Below are positions 54,430 to 63,051 of a stretch of 64,000 bases of DNA, one piece after another. The notes below the pieces were generated by a model. It was given only the letters and a program-made list of their open reading frames with translations, had not been told where the DNA came from and ran no database searches. This stretch comes from Histidinibacterium lentulum (GTDB taxonomy: Bacteria > Pseudomonadota > Alphaproteobacteria > Rhodobacterales > Rhodobacteraceae), in contig NZ_ML119093.1 in assembly GCF_003789055.1 (NCBI RefSeq), positions 39,559 through 103,558 on the forward strand, written 5' to 3'. Position numbers and translations under genes: made by a program. Each line of letters begins with the position of its first letter. Position 1 is the stretch's first letter.

Positions 54430-54738
54430 GGGGGCGCCGCCGCGCGGCCGCCCGGGGACCCCGGATGACCGTGCCGCGCCTGCCTTCCCGCACCGAGCCC
54501 TCTCCTCATCTGGCCGGAAATACTCAAGAAATATCCTCCCCAGCCGCCCGCGCCGCCGCCCGCCGGACCGGGCGCCACCCCGATGTCACCCGCCGCGGGC
54601 GAAGCCCGCGGCCCCCCCGAGACCCGGGGGCGCAGCCCCCGGCGGGTCGCCCCGGCGCAGCCGGGGCGAAACCCCCTCCCTTGCTCCCGGGCCTGAGCCC
54701 CCGTAGACCCTGAGAACCGGACAACACGCGAGGCGCCG
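54430..54738. other. Intergenic region between trgB and cysK
   Basis: About 310 nt with no convincing gene. It holds three tandem GC-rich hairpins (see the repeat at 54593-54667) and, near 54710-54735, the presumed ribosome-binding region of cysK (GAGG before the ATG). Confidence 0.6.
54593..54667. repeat. Three tandem GC-rich hairpins
   Basis: Successive 8-bp stems with 3-nt loops: CCGCGGGC/GCCCGCGG (loop GAA, 54593-54611), CCGGGGGC/GCCCCCGG (loop GCA, 54624-54642) and GCCCCGGC/GCCGGGGC (loop GCA, 54649-54667). They resemble the pair at 20055-20096 and may be a bacterial interspersed palindromic repeat; a transcript-stabilising or terminating role between trgB and cysK is possible. Confidence 0.55.
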
Positions 54739-55767
54739 ATGGCCGTTCATGCCGATCTCTCCCACCTCGTGGGCAACACGCCCCTCCTGAAGCTGCGTCG
54801 CGCCTCCGAGGAGACGGGCTGCACCATCCTCGGAAAGTGCGAATTCCTGAACCCCGGCCAGTCGGTGAAGGACCGCGCGGCGCTCTACATCATCCGCGAC
54901 GCCATCGCGCGTGGCGCGCTGAAGCCGGGCGGGACCATCGTCGAGGGCACCGCGGGGAATACCGGCATCGGCCTCGCGCTCGTGGGCGCCTCCATGGGCT
55001 TTCGCACCGTCATCGTGATCCCCGAGACCCAGAGCGAGGAGAAGAAGGACATGATCCGCCTCGCCGGGGCCGATCTCGTGCAGGTGCCGGCGGTGCCCTA
55101 TGCCAACCCGAACAACTACGTGAAATACTCGGGCCGCCTCGCCGAGGAGCTGAACCGGACCCTGCCTGGCGGGGCGATCTGGGCGAACCAGTTCGACAAC
55201 ACGGCCAACCGGCAGGCCCATGTCGAGACCACGGGGCCGGAGATCTGGGAGCAGACGGGCGGAGAGGTGCACGGGTTCGTCGCCGCCGTGGGCTCGGGCG
55301 GCACGCTCGCCGGCGTCGGCATGGCGCTGCAGCCCAGGGGCGTGAAGATCGCGCTGGCCGATCCGGGCGGATCGGGCATCTATTCGCTCTACACCGGCGA
55401 GGAGGCCGGCGGCACCTCGATCACCGAAGGCATCGGGCAGGGACGCATCACCGCCAATCTCGAGGGCTTCACCCCCGATTTCTGCTACAAGATCCCCGAC
55501 GAGGAGGCGCTGCCCATCGTCTTCGACCTGGTGCGAGAGGAGGGGCTGGTGATGGGCGGCTCCACCGGCATCAACATCGCAGGCGCGATCCGGCTCGCGC
55601 GCGATCTCGGACCCGGGCACACGATCGTGACGATCCTGTGCGATTACGGCAATCGCTACCAGTCGAAGGTCTTCAACCCGACCTTCCTGCGCGAGAAGGG
55701 TCTGCCCGTGCCCGAGTGGATGGACGGCGCGCCGCGCTCGATCCCCGGCGTCTTCGAGGACGCATGA
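54739..55767 (+). CDS. cysK: Cysteine synthase A (O-acetylserine sulfhydrylase)
   Basis: A 342-residue PLP enzyme that makes cysteine from O-acetylserine and sulfide. The PLP Lys is in LNPGQSVKDRAA (about residue 42), the substrate loop is EGTAGNTGIGLAL, and the phosphate-binding loop is GSGGTLAGVG. Its place after trgAB matches the tellurite locus of Rhodobacter sphaeroides, where cysK contributes to resistance. It is slightly longer than typical CysK; a cystathionine beta-synthase-like relative is a less likely reading. The stop overlaps the MscS gene. Confidence 0.93.
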   Translation: MAVHADLSHLVGNTPLLKLRRASEETGCTILGKCEFLNPGQSVKDRAALYIIRDAIARGALKPGGTIVEGTAGNTGIGLALVGASMGFRTVIVIPETQSEEKKDMIRLAGADLVQVPAVPYANPNNYVKYSGRLAEELNRTLPGGAIWANQFDNTANRQAHVETTGPEIWEQTGGEVHGFVAAVGSGGTLAGVGMALQPRGVKIALADPGGSGIYSLYTGEEAGGTSITEGIGQGRITANLEGFTPDFCYKIPDEEALPIVFDLVREEGLVMGGSTGINIAGAIRLARDLGPGHTIVTILCDYGNRYQSKVFNPTFLREKGLPVPEWMDGAPRSIPGVFEDA

Positions 55768-58196
55768 TCCGGGCGCGCCGCGCTCTTTGCGGGGCGGCGG
55801 TGCTCTTTCTGCTGCTGCTGCTTTCAGGCTGGAGCCTTCCGGCCGCGGCGCAGGAGGCCGGCGAGACCGGGGAGGTGGCGGAGTCGGGGCCTGAGGCCAG
55901 CCCGGACGCGGTGGCCGCCCGGGCCGCGGCGGAGATCGACCCGCAGATCGCCGCGGAACTCGAGGAATTCGGACGCGTGGCCACCCGCGCGGCAGAGGCG
56001 CTGGACGCCGGACGCGCCTCGACGGCGGCCTTCGACGGTCTGCGGATGACCCTCGCGGACTGGCGCGACCGCCTTGGCAGGCTCGACGGCCTCGGGGCGC
56101 GCCGGGAAACGCTGCAGGGCCGGCTCGCCGCCCTCGGACCGCCGCCCGGGGAGGGGGAGACCGAACCGGAGCCTGTGGCCGAGCGTCGGGCCGCGCTGCA
56201 GGCGGAGCTTGCCGCGCTCGCGGCGCCGGCGCTGCTGGTGCAGGAGGCGCGCGCTGAGGCGAGCGGGCTGATCGCCGAGATCGACGCGCTGATCCGCGAT
56301 CGCCAGACCGCCGCGCTGACGGAGCGCGGCCCGCTCCCGCTCCTGCCGCAGAACTGGGGCACGCTGCCGGACAACCTCGGGCGGGGGGCGGCCCTGCTGC
56401 GCGCGGAGGTGGTCTCGAGCGTCCAGTCGCCGGTGCGGCTGGAGGCCGCCCGGCAGGGGCTGCCGGGGATGTCCCTTATGGGCCTCGTCGGCCTCGCCCT
56501 GCTGCTCTTCGGACGCCGGTGGGTCCGCGCCGCGGAGGCGCGTGCGCTGCGCCGCACCCGTCCCGGCACCGGAGCCGTGATGACGCTCCTGTCCCTGGGT
56601 CATTTCGCTTTGCCTCTGCTCGGGGCGGGGCTCGTGATCGGCGCCGTCGTCGGCACCGGCCTTGCCGGTCCGCGGATCGAGGCGCTGCTGGGCGCGCTGC
56701 TGAGCGGCGTCTGGATCGTCCTCGCCGCCGCATGGCTGACCGGGCGGCTGTTTCGTCCCGACCCCGGTCCCAAGGGCCTGCCCGTCGACCTCGGCGAGGA
56801 GGCGCGGGCGCGGCTCAGGCGCTATGCGCTGGCGATCGGCTGGACCATGGCCGCGGAGGTGTTCCTCGGCGCCGTGGTGACGCAGATCGAGCTCTCCGAG
56901 AGGTCAGCCGCGGTCCTGACCTTTCCGCTGACGCTGGCGTTGGGGCTCCTGCTCTTCGGTCTCGGACGCAACCTGGCGCGAGAGCTGCGGAAGGACGACG
57001 AGAGCAAGCCCGAGGATCGCAGTTTCCGCGACCGCCTGCTGTCGCTGGTCGGGCGGCTGACCATGGTCGCAGGCGTGCTGGGACCGCTGGTGGCCGCACT
57101 GGGCTTCGACGCGGGCGCCTCCTTCCTGCAACTGGCGGTGGCGCGGACGCTGGCCCTTCTGGGCGCGCTCATCATCCTGCAGCGCTTCGTGTTCGAGGCC
57201 TGGGCGCTGCTGTCGGGCCGGCCCGAGAGCGAGACCGATGCGCTGGCCCCGGTGCTCATCGCCTTCGTGCTGTCGCTGGCGGCCCTGCCGGTGCTGGCGC
57301 TGATCTGGGGCGCCCGGGTGGTGGACCTGACAGAGCTCTGGGCGCGGTTCCGCGAGGGCTTCACCTGGGGCGAGACGACGATCTCGCCGGGCCAGTTCCT
57401 GACCTTCGTCATGGTGTTCGCCGCGATCTACCTGCTGACGCGGCTGGTGCAGGGGGGCCTGCGGTCGGCGGTCCTGCCGCGCACCCGGCTCGACATCGGC
57501 GGGCAGAACGCCATCGCCGCGGGCGTGGGGTACGTCGGCATCTTCGCCGCCGCACTCATCGGCATCGCGGCGGCCGGCGTGAACCTCACCGCGCTCGGCT
57601 TCGTTGCGGGCGCGCTGTCGGTGGGCATCGGTTTCGGCCTGCAGAACGTGGTGTCGAATTTCGTCTCGGGCATCATCCTGCTGATCGAGCGCCCGATCAG
57701 CGAGGGCGACTGGATCGAGGTCGGCGGGCAGATGGGCTATGTGAAGAGCATTTCCGTGCGCGCCACCCGGATCGAGACCTTCGACCGGACGGACGTGATC
57801 GTGCCCAATGCCGATTTCGTCTCGGCCCAGGTGATCAACTGGACCCGCGGCAACCTCGTGGGCCGCGTCATCGTGCCGGTGGGCGTGGCCTACGGGACCG
57901 ATACCGAGAAGGTCTCGGCGATCCTGCTCGACATCGCGCGCCAGCATCCGATGGTGCTGATGAACCCCGCGCCCTTCGTGCATTTCAAGGGCTTCGGGGA
58001 AAGTTCGCTCGATTTCGAGATTCGGGCCATCCTGCGCGACATCAATTTCCTGATCGCCGTGACCACGGAGATGAACCACCAGATCGCCCGCCGCTTCGCC
58101 GAGGAAGGGATCGAGATCCCCTTCGCGCAGCGCGACATCTGGTTGAAGAATCCCGAGGTCCTGCGGGGCGACAGAAGCGGGGAGGGGGCGGCATGA
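55764..58196 (+). CDS. Mechanosensitive channel (MscS family, DUF3772 type)
   Basis: An 810-residue inner-membrane protein. A signal peptide ends near AAAQ (about residue 30), followed by a periplasmic helical domain (about 40-200, DUF3772-like), many membrane helices (about 235-600) and the MscS core: the pore-lining helix ALSVGIGFGLQNVVSNFVSG, then the beta domain RPISEGDWIEVGGQMGYVKS and VIVPNADFVSAQVINWTRGN. Such channels release solutes under osmotic stress. It overlaps cysK and AlaX genes by 4 nt each, so it belongs to a cysK-mscS-alaX run. Confidence 0.92.
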   Translation: MIRARRALCGAAVLFLLLLLSGWSLPAAAQEAGETGEVAESGPEASPDAVAARAAAEIDPQIAAELEEFGRVATRAAEALDAGRASTAAFDGLRMTLADWRDRLGRLDGLGARRETLQGRLAALGPPPGEGETEPEPVAERRAALQAELAALAAPALLVQEARAEASGLIAEIDALIRDRQTAALTERGPLPLLPQNWGTLPDNLGRGAALLRAEVVSSVQSPVRLEAARQGLPGMSLMGLVGLALLLFGRRWVRAAEARALRRTRPGTGAVMTLLSLGHFALPLLGAGLVIGAVVGTGLAGPRIEALLGALLSGVWIVLAAAWLTGRLFRPDPGPKGLPVDLGEEARARLRRYALAIGWTMAAEVFLGAVVTQIELSERSAAVLTFPLTLALGLLLFGLGRNLARELRKDDESKPEDRSFRDRLLSLVGRLTMVAGVLGPLVAALGFDAGASFLQLAVARTLALLGALIILQRFVFEAWALLSGRPESETDALAPVLIAFVLSLAALPVLALIWGARVVDLTELWARFREGFTWGETTISPGQFLTFVMVFAAIYLLTRLVQGGLRSAVLPRTRLDIGGQNAIAAGVGYVGIFAAALIGIAAAGVNLTALGFVAGALSVGIGFGLQNVVSNFVSGIILLIERPISEGDWIEVGGQMGYVKSISVRATRIETFDRTDVIVPNADFVSAQVINWTRGNLVGRVIVPVGVAYGTDTEKVSAILLDIARQHPMVLMNPAPFVHFKGFGESSLDFEIRAILRDINFLIAVTTEMNHQIARRFAEEGIEIPFAQRDIWLKNPEVLRGDRSGEGAA

Positions 58197-58906
58197 GCGA
58201 GGCGCTCTGGCTGGAGGATGCCTACGTCAGGGAGGCGGAGGCGACGGTGCGCGCGGTGACGGGGGAGGGCGGGCTGATCCTCGACCGGACGCTGTTCTAT
58301 CCCACGGGCGGCGGGCAGCCCGGCGACAGCGGGCGTCTCCTGTGGGAGGGCGGAGAGATCGGCATCGCCACCACCGTGAAGGGAGAGACCGGCCCGGTCC
58401 TCGTGCCCGCAGAGCCTGCGCCGCTGCCGCGGGTGGGCGCGCGGGTGCGACAGGTCCTCGACTGGGAGCGCCGCCACCGGCACATGCGGGTGCATACCGC
58501 GCTGCACCTGCTGTCGGTCGTCGTCCCGCTGCCCGTCACCGGGGGCGCGATCGGCGCCGAGAAGGGCCGGCTCGATTTCGACATGGCCGAGCCGCCCGAG
58601 GACCGCGACGCGCTCGAGGCCGATCTCAACCGGCTGGTGGAGGCGGATTTCCCGGTCGGCGCGGAGTGGATCGACGAGGCCGAGCTCGACGCGAACCCGG
58701 GCCTCGTGAAGACGCTGTCGGTGCAGCCGCCGCGGGGGGCGGGACGGATCCGGCTGGTGCGGATCGGCCTCGGAGAGGCCACCGCCGACCTGCAGCCCTG
58801 CGGCGGCACCCATGTCGCCTCCACCGCCGAGATCGGGCGGCTGCGGCTCGGCAAGATCGAGAAGAAGGGCCAGCAGAACCGGCGCATCAGCCTTCACCTC
58901 GTCTGA
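58193..58906 (+). CDS. Alanyl-tRNA editing protein AlaX
   Basis: A 237-residue free-standing editing domain that hydrolyses Ser- or Gly-tRNA-Ala. FYPTGGGQPGDSG is the N-terminal hallmark; zinc ligands are the two His in RVHTALHLLS and Cys/His in LQPCGGTHVAST. It has the AlaX-M size. It overlaps the channel gene by 4 nt. Confidence 0.93.
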   Translation: MSEALWLEDAYVREAEATVRAVTGEGGLILDRTLFYPTGGGQPGDSGRLLWEGGEIGIATTVKGETGPVLVPAEPAPLPRVGARVRQVLDWERRHRHMRVHTALHLLSVVVPLPVTGGAIGAEKGRLDFDMAEPPEDRDALEADLNRLVEADFPVGAEWIDEAELDANPGLVKTLSVQPPRGAGRIRLVRIGLGEATADLQPCGGTHVASTAEIGRLRLGKIEKKGQQNRRISLHLV

Positions 58907-58982
58907 GGCGCCGGCGACTTGCCGGGGCGGGGCGTCCGGCCCTATCTTTCTGCCCGAAGGGAACCTGCCGGGGAGAACCGCG

Positions 58983-59609
58983 ATGCCGAGGGCACTGTCT
59001 GCACTGGTCGGGCTAGGTCTTGCCTTCGCTGCCACATCGGCGGCCGCGGACGAGCGGCATGTGTTCGAGCGCTGCGAGAAGGCGGAGATCGAGGTGGTCC
59101 TGGGCGCCATGGGCTCGGCCTCGAAGATCTCGCTGCAGGCGGCCGTGTCCATCGGCGACACGCCCGAGTTCCGCCGCTGGTTCGGCCCCTATTCGAAGGA
59201 GAACGCGGGCATCGTGCGCGCGGCGTTCAAGTCGATCCACGCCGCCCTGCGCGACCAGAGCCTGAAGATCGTCTGCGCCAACGTGGGAGAGGAGGATTGC
59301 GACGCGCAGATGTACGCCAATGTCTGGTCGCACGACGCCTATGTGATCAACCTCTGCCCGGCCTTCTTCGGGATGCCCGAGCTGCATGTCCATCCGAGCA
59401 CCAGCGTGCGGATGGAGAACGGCACGCGGGAGGGGACGATCATCCACGAGCTGAGCCATTTCGACATCGTCGCGGGCACCGAAGACATCTGCTACTCGCG
59501 CCCCGCCTGCGCCCAGCTCGCCGAGTTCGACCGGGTGGTTCTCGTGCGCAATGCCGACAGCTACCAGTATTTCGCCGAGGACGTCGCCTATCTCCGGGCA
59601 AGCCGCTGA
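58983..59609 (+). CDS. Secreted M35-like zinc metallopeptidase
   Basis: A 208-residue exported protein. The signal peptide ends SAAADE (about residue 23). The zinc site is IIHELSHFDIVAGTEDICYS: HExxH plus the downstream GTxD Asp that defines the aspzincin (M35, lysine-specific endopeptidase-like) group. Three or four Cys suggest disulfides. GGGGAGA precedes the ATG. The substrate is unknown. Confidence 0.85.
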   Translation: MPRALSALVGLGLAFAATSAAADERHVFERCEKAEIEVVLGAMGSASKISLQAAVSIGDTPEFRRWFGPYSKENAGIVRAAFKSIHAALRDQSLKIVCANVGEEDCDAQMYANVWSHDAYVINLCPAFFGMPELHVHPSTSVRMENGTREGTIIHELSHFDIVAGTEDICYSRPACAQLAEFDRVVLVRNADSYQYFAEDVAYLRASR

Positions 59610-59719
59610 GAGCCGTTCGGGAGGCCCCGGGCCGGGGAGGCGCCGTCCCCTGAAGAAGCCGCGCTGAGCGCGTCGCGCGCCCTTGCATCTTCCCTCCCCC
59701 ATCCGCTAGACCGTCCGGC

Positions 59720-59809
59720 GGAGAGGTGGCCGAGTGGTCGAAGGCGCACGCCTGGAAAGTGTGTAGGCGGGAAACCGTCTCGAGGGTTCGAATCCCTTCC
59801 TCTCCGCCA
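59720..59809 (+). tRNA. tRNA-Ser (anticodon GGA)
   Basis: A complete serine tRNA with a long variable arm. The acceptor stem GGAGAGG pairs with CCTCTCC; G73 and an encoded CCA follow. The anticodon GGA is at 59754-59756 in loop CTGGAAA, closed by CACGC/GTGTG. The T arm has GGTTCGAAT. It reads UCC and UCU codons. It lies at the left edge of a vsr/dcm island, and serine tRNAs are frequent integration sites. Confidence 0.97.
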
Positions 59810-59835
59810 CATACCCTCGCGAAAGCGTTCTTCCG

Positions 59836-59857
59836 ATCCGGCTGCGGCCGGATTTTT
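59836..59857 (+). terminator. Rho-independent terminator after tRNA-Ser
   Basis: Stem ATCCGGC/GCCGGAT with loop TGCG, immediately followed by a run of T residues (59853-59857), 27 nt past the tRNA CCA end. This is the clearest intrinsic terminator in the window. Confidence 0.85.
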
Positions 59858-60105
59858 CCGTTATATTCGAGGGTTATGCGGGAGGGGCTGAGCACCGACG
59901 CCAGCGCCAAGACGCTTGGAAGCGGTCTCTCAGAGCCGATGTTCTCCGGATCTCATGACTGCCCAGATTTGGTGAATTCTTCACAAACCATTGAGATTGC
60001 GATATTTAATCCCTTGCCTACTGAACACTTCGATTTCAGGGTCGCGCGTCGAGAAGGAACCGAAATCGAACAATATCCATGTCGGTAAGGCAGTGGGGTG
60101 AGGGT
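59858..60105. other. Gap between tRNA-Ser terminator and vsr
   Basis: About 250 nt that are clearly AT-richer than the chromosomal backbone. I see no gene, no integrase and no second copy of the tRNA 3' end. The composition shift marks the probable boundary of acquired DNA. Confidence 0.5.
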
Positions 60106-60603
60106 TCAGCAGCCGCATTCCCAATCCGTAGCGACGATCCCGCTTTGCAGTATGTCGCTTTCACCGATCTCCACGCCGACCGTCCCCGCGAGCAGCCAGG
60201 CCGCGAGACGATCAGTTGTGGCGCTAACCTTTTCCGGCTTCCGCAATGCGCACTCCCACACCGTCGCCACTCGCCATCCGTCTTCGAAGAGTTTGGTACG
60301 AACGGCGCTGTCCCGGGCGACGTTCGCGTCGAACTTCGCCTGCCAGAACTCTGGCCGGGTCGCTGGGGTGGTGGTGTAGCGGCACCCCTCGTGTCGGTGC
60401 CAGAAGCAACCGTGCACGAAGACCACGGCGCGGTGCTTCGGAAGGACAAGGTCCGGTCGACCGTGAACCTTGCCGGAATGAAGCCGGAAGCGGAAACCGT
60501 GGGCGTGCAATGCCCGCCTGAGAGCCAGCTCGGGCTTGGTGTTCTTTCCCCTGATCCCCGACATCATCCGGGAACGGGTCTGCTGGTCCACGATATCGGT
60601 CAC
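60106..60603 (-). CDS. vsr: Very short patch repair endonuclease Vsr
   Basis: Vsr nicks DNA beside T-G mismatches that arise when 5-methylcytosine deaminates. The 165-residue protein has RSRMMSGIRGKNTKPELALR, GRPDLVLPKHRAVVFVHGCF and WHRHEGCRYTTTPATRPEFW, the full active-site and zinc-site pattern. It is divergent from a cytosine methyltransferase gene, with 67 nt between starts, so it protects against that enzyme's mutagenic side effect. Part of the tRNA-Ser island. Confidence 0.97.
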   Translation of the reverse strand: MTDIVDQQTRSRMMSGIRGKNTKPELALRRALHAHGFRFRLHSGKVHGRPDLVLPKHRAVVFVHGCFWHRHEGCRYTTTPATRPEFWQAKFDANVARDSAVRTKLFEDGWRVATVWECALRKPEKVSATTDRLAAWLLAGTVGVEIGESDILQSGIVATDWECGC

Positions 60604-60670
60604 ATCCGTCCTGGTTTTCGTCCCTGAACCTGGTATACACCGGCTGAATGAAATTCGTCAGGAGCCTGAT

Positions 60671-62218
60671 ATGCCTTCCACTTTCGGCATTGTCGATCTG
60701 TTCGCCGGCCCGGGCGGACTTGGCGAGGGGTTCGCTTCCCTCGTCGAGGACGGCCATGCGCCGTTCCGGATCGGCATCTCAGTCGAGAAGGAGGCGTCTG
60801 CCCATCGGACCCTGACGCTGCGTGCCTTTCTGCGCGAGTACCGTGCACGTCATGGCGTCTTGCCGAAAGAGTTCATCGATTTCCATGCCGGGCTGGCATT
60901 CGAACCGGACTGGTCAGCCGTCGATGCCGAAGCGTGGCAGCATGCCATTGACGAAGCTCGCGCGCTTGAGCTCGGCACCGGGGCTGCGGCGACCGCCATT
61001 GATGGCGCCATCGCAAAGCTGAAACGAAAGTACGACGACACGATCCTGATCGGCGGCCCGCCCTGCCAGGCCTATTCCCTGGTCGGGCGCGTCCGCTCCA
61101 GAGGCAAGGTCGGCTATGTCCCGGAGGAAGATGCGCGGCACTACCTCTTTCGCGAATACATCCGGGTCCTCGACAAGCTTCGCCCGGCCGCCTTCGTGAT
61201 GGAAAACGTCAAGGGCATGCTTTCGTCGACAGTTGAGAGCCGGCTTGTTTTCGAGATGCTGATGGAGGATCTGTCCTCGCTCGGCACGGGTCACGCCCAT
61301 CACTACGAACTCCGTGCCATCCGGGTGGAGGATGGCAAAGGCAGCCTGCAGGAGGCGGCACAGCCTTCGGATTTCATCGTGCGTGCCGAGGCGTTCGGAG
61401 TCCCGCAGCGCCGCCACAGGGTGATCATCGTCGGCATCCGTTCGGACCTCGCAGGACGGGCTGCCGATGCGGAGATCGATGTATCGGGGATGGCACGGAC
61501 CGTCCGCGATGTCATCGAAACGATGCCCGCCTTACGAAGCGGCATCAGCCGCGGGCTCGACGACGCGGCCGCATGGCGAGGAGAAGTCCTCGACGCCGCG
61601 AACATGCTGGCTGGCATTTCCAAGGGGAAGGACAACCGGGCGCTCCGCGAAGCGTTCCTGAGCGCTTCAGAGCGAGTGAAGGAAAACCCGCCTAACGTTC
61701 GGGCTGCGTCACGGTTGCCAGACGGCTACGGCACTTCGAACGATGAGTTGTTGCAGTGGATCGAGCGACCAGAGCTTCGCGCGATTGCCCAGCACGAGAC
61801 GCGCGGGCACATGGCGTCGGATCTGGGCCGCTATCTGTTCGCTGCCGTGTTCGGGACCGTCCGTGGTTACAGCCCGAAGGCCGCCGATTTCCCTATGGTG
61901 CTCAGCCCCGACCACCGCAACTGGCACACCGGTGTCTTCAACGACCGCTTCCGGGTTCAGCTGGCGGACGAGGCATCGACCACTGTCACGAGCCACATCT
62001 CGAAGGACGGACACTACTTCATTCATCCCGATCCGATCCAGTGCCGCAGCCTGACGGTGCGCGAGGCGGCCCGGCTGCAGACCTTTCCCGACGATTATCT
62101 GTTCCTCGGCAACCGCACACAGCAGTATGTCCAGGTTGGAAACGCCGTGCCGCCCTTTCTTGCGAGGCAGATCGCGGCCTTGCTCCATAAGCTTCTGGCA
62201 CGCGAAAGCCCAGTCTAA
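60671..62218 (+). CDS. dcm: DNA (cytosine-5-)-methyltransferase (Dcm-like)
   Basis: A 515-residue C5 cytosine methyltransferase. Motif I is VDLFAGPGGLGEGF, motif IV GGPPCQAYSLVG with catalytic Cys132, motif VI FVMENVKGM, motif VIII PQRRHRVIIVGIR and motif X QVGNAVPPFLARQI. The target recognition region between VIII and IX is long (about 190 residues). AGGAG precedes ATG 60671. It is divergent from vsr and convergent with two genes of unknown function. No restriction nuclease is recognised in the window; it could lie beyond the right edge. Confidence 0.96.
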   Translation: MPSTFGIVDLFAGPGGLGEGFASLVEDGHAPFRIGISVEKEASAHRTLTLRAFLREYRARHGVLPKEFIDFHAGLAFEPDWSAVDAEAWQHAIDEARALELGTGAAATAIDGAIAKLKRKYDDTILIGGPPCQAYSLVGRVRSRGKVGYVPEEDARHYLFREYIRVLDKLRPAAFVMENVKGMLSSTVESRLVFEMLMEDLSSLGTGHAHHYELRAIRVEDGKGSLQEAAQPSDFIVRAEAFGVPQRRHRVIIVGIRSDLAGRAADAEIDVSGMARTVRDVIETMPALRSGISRGLDDAAAWRGEVLDAANMLAGISKGKDNRALREAFLSASERVKENPPNVRAASRLPDGYGTSNDELLQWIERPELRAIAQHETRGHMASDLGRYLFAAVFGTVRGYSPKAADFPMVLSPDHRNWHTGVFNDRFRVQLADEASTTVTSHISKDGHYFIHPDPIQCRSLTVREAARLQTFPDDYLFLGNRTQQYVQVGNAVPPFLARQIAALLHKLLARESPV

Positions 62219-62289
62219 AGTAGCCCCACGGTCTCGCAAGCCTCCTAGTTTCCTCGAGCGTGGAGCAGAGTTCTCGGAGGTTGGTCGCG

Positions 62290-63051
62290 TCAAGCTGCCT
62301 TCTGCGCCAAGTGTGCCTTCGCTCGGGTCGCACAGACGTCAATCAGAGCATCAGCCTCGTCGTCAGACAACGCCTCGAACAGGATCCCGCCACCGTCTCG
62401 GTTCAAAGCAATCATGAACTCTCTGAACGATCGCTCGCTGGCGGTAACCCAACTGTCTTTTCGCATGGCGCGGACAACGGCTCTTGCAAGGGGTTTTCGA
62501 GCGGCAGTGTTCGTGCGTTCGACAAAGTTGCTACGGATGTCCGCGGTCTTCAGGATGAGGCGCAACGCGCCTTCGGGATCATCCGGATCTGCGATGCTCG
62601 CGATGTGCATGTTCCACCAGAGGCGGGATAGAGCATTGTCGTCGCGGATTGCGGTAAGCCCTTGAGCGAACATATGGATCCTGACTTGGGAGTCGAGCTG
62701 CTCACCGCTGTTCCCCGACAGCCACCTGTCCCGCGCGTAGCCAAGGCACTCGATGTGCGTCAGTCTGGCCCAGACACGCTCCTCCCGCGCGAGCGCAGGC
62801 GTCATACCCTGAAGGGCCTGAAACAGGATCAGGGAGTTGTCGATGTCGGCGGCTGCCGTCCTCGCTGTACCATCGAGAGTCGCCAGCAGGTCATGATCAA
62901 CCTGAACCGTGCTGGTCTCCACTGCCCAGCCGTTGTCATGCTCGAGATCCAGGAAATCGCCGGCCTGATACCGGTCACGGTTGGCCACGATGCTCTCCTT
63001 AAGCTCGGAAAGCTTTTTTTCAGAAAGATATTTGAGCGGCGATACCGTCAT
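62290..63051 (-). CDS. Unknown protein, DUF6339-like, of a dcm/vsr defence cluster
   Basis: A 253-residue soluble protein. The segment ALAREERVWARLTHIECLG followed by YARDRWL resembles the DUF6339 family, small proteins I associate with cytosine-methyltransferase/Vsr defence clusters; this is recalled, not searched. No catalytic motif is evident. The ATG overlaps the stop of the next upstream gene by 4 nt (ATGA), so the two are coupled. It is convergent with dcm. Confidence 0.5.
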   Translation of the reverse strand: MTVSPLKYLSEKKLSELKESIVANRDRYQAGDFLDLEHDNGWAVETSTVQVDHDLLATLDGTARTAAADIDNSLILFQALQGMTPALAREERVWARLTHIECLGYARDRWLSGNSGEQLDSQVRIHMFAQGLTAIRDDNALSRLWWNMHIASIADPDDPEGALRLILKTADIRSNFVERTNTAARKPLARAVVRAMRKDSWVTASERSFREFMIALNRDGGGILFEALSDDEADALIDVCATRAKAHLAQKAA

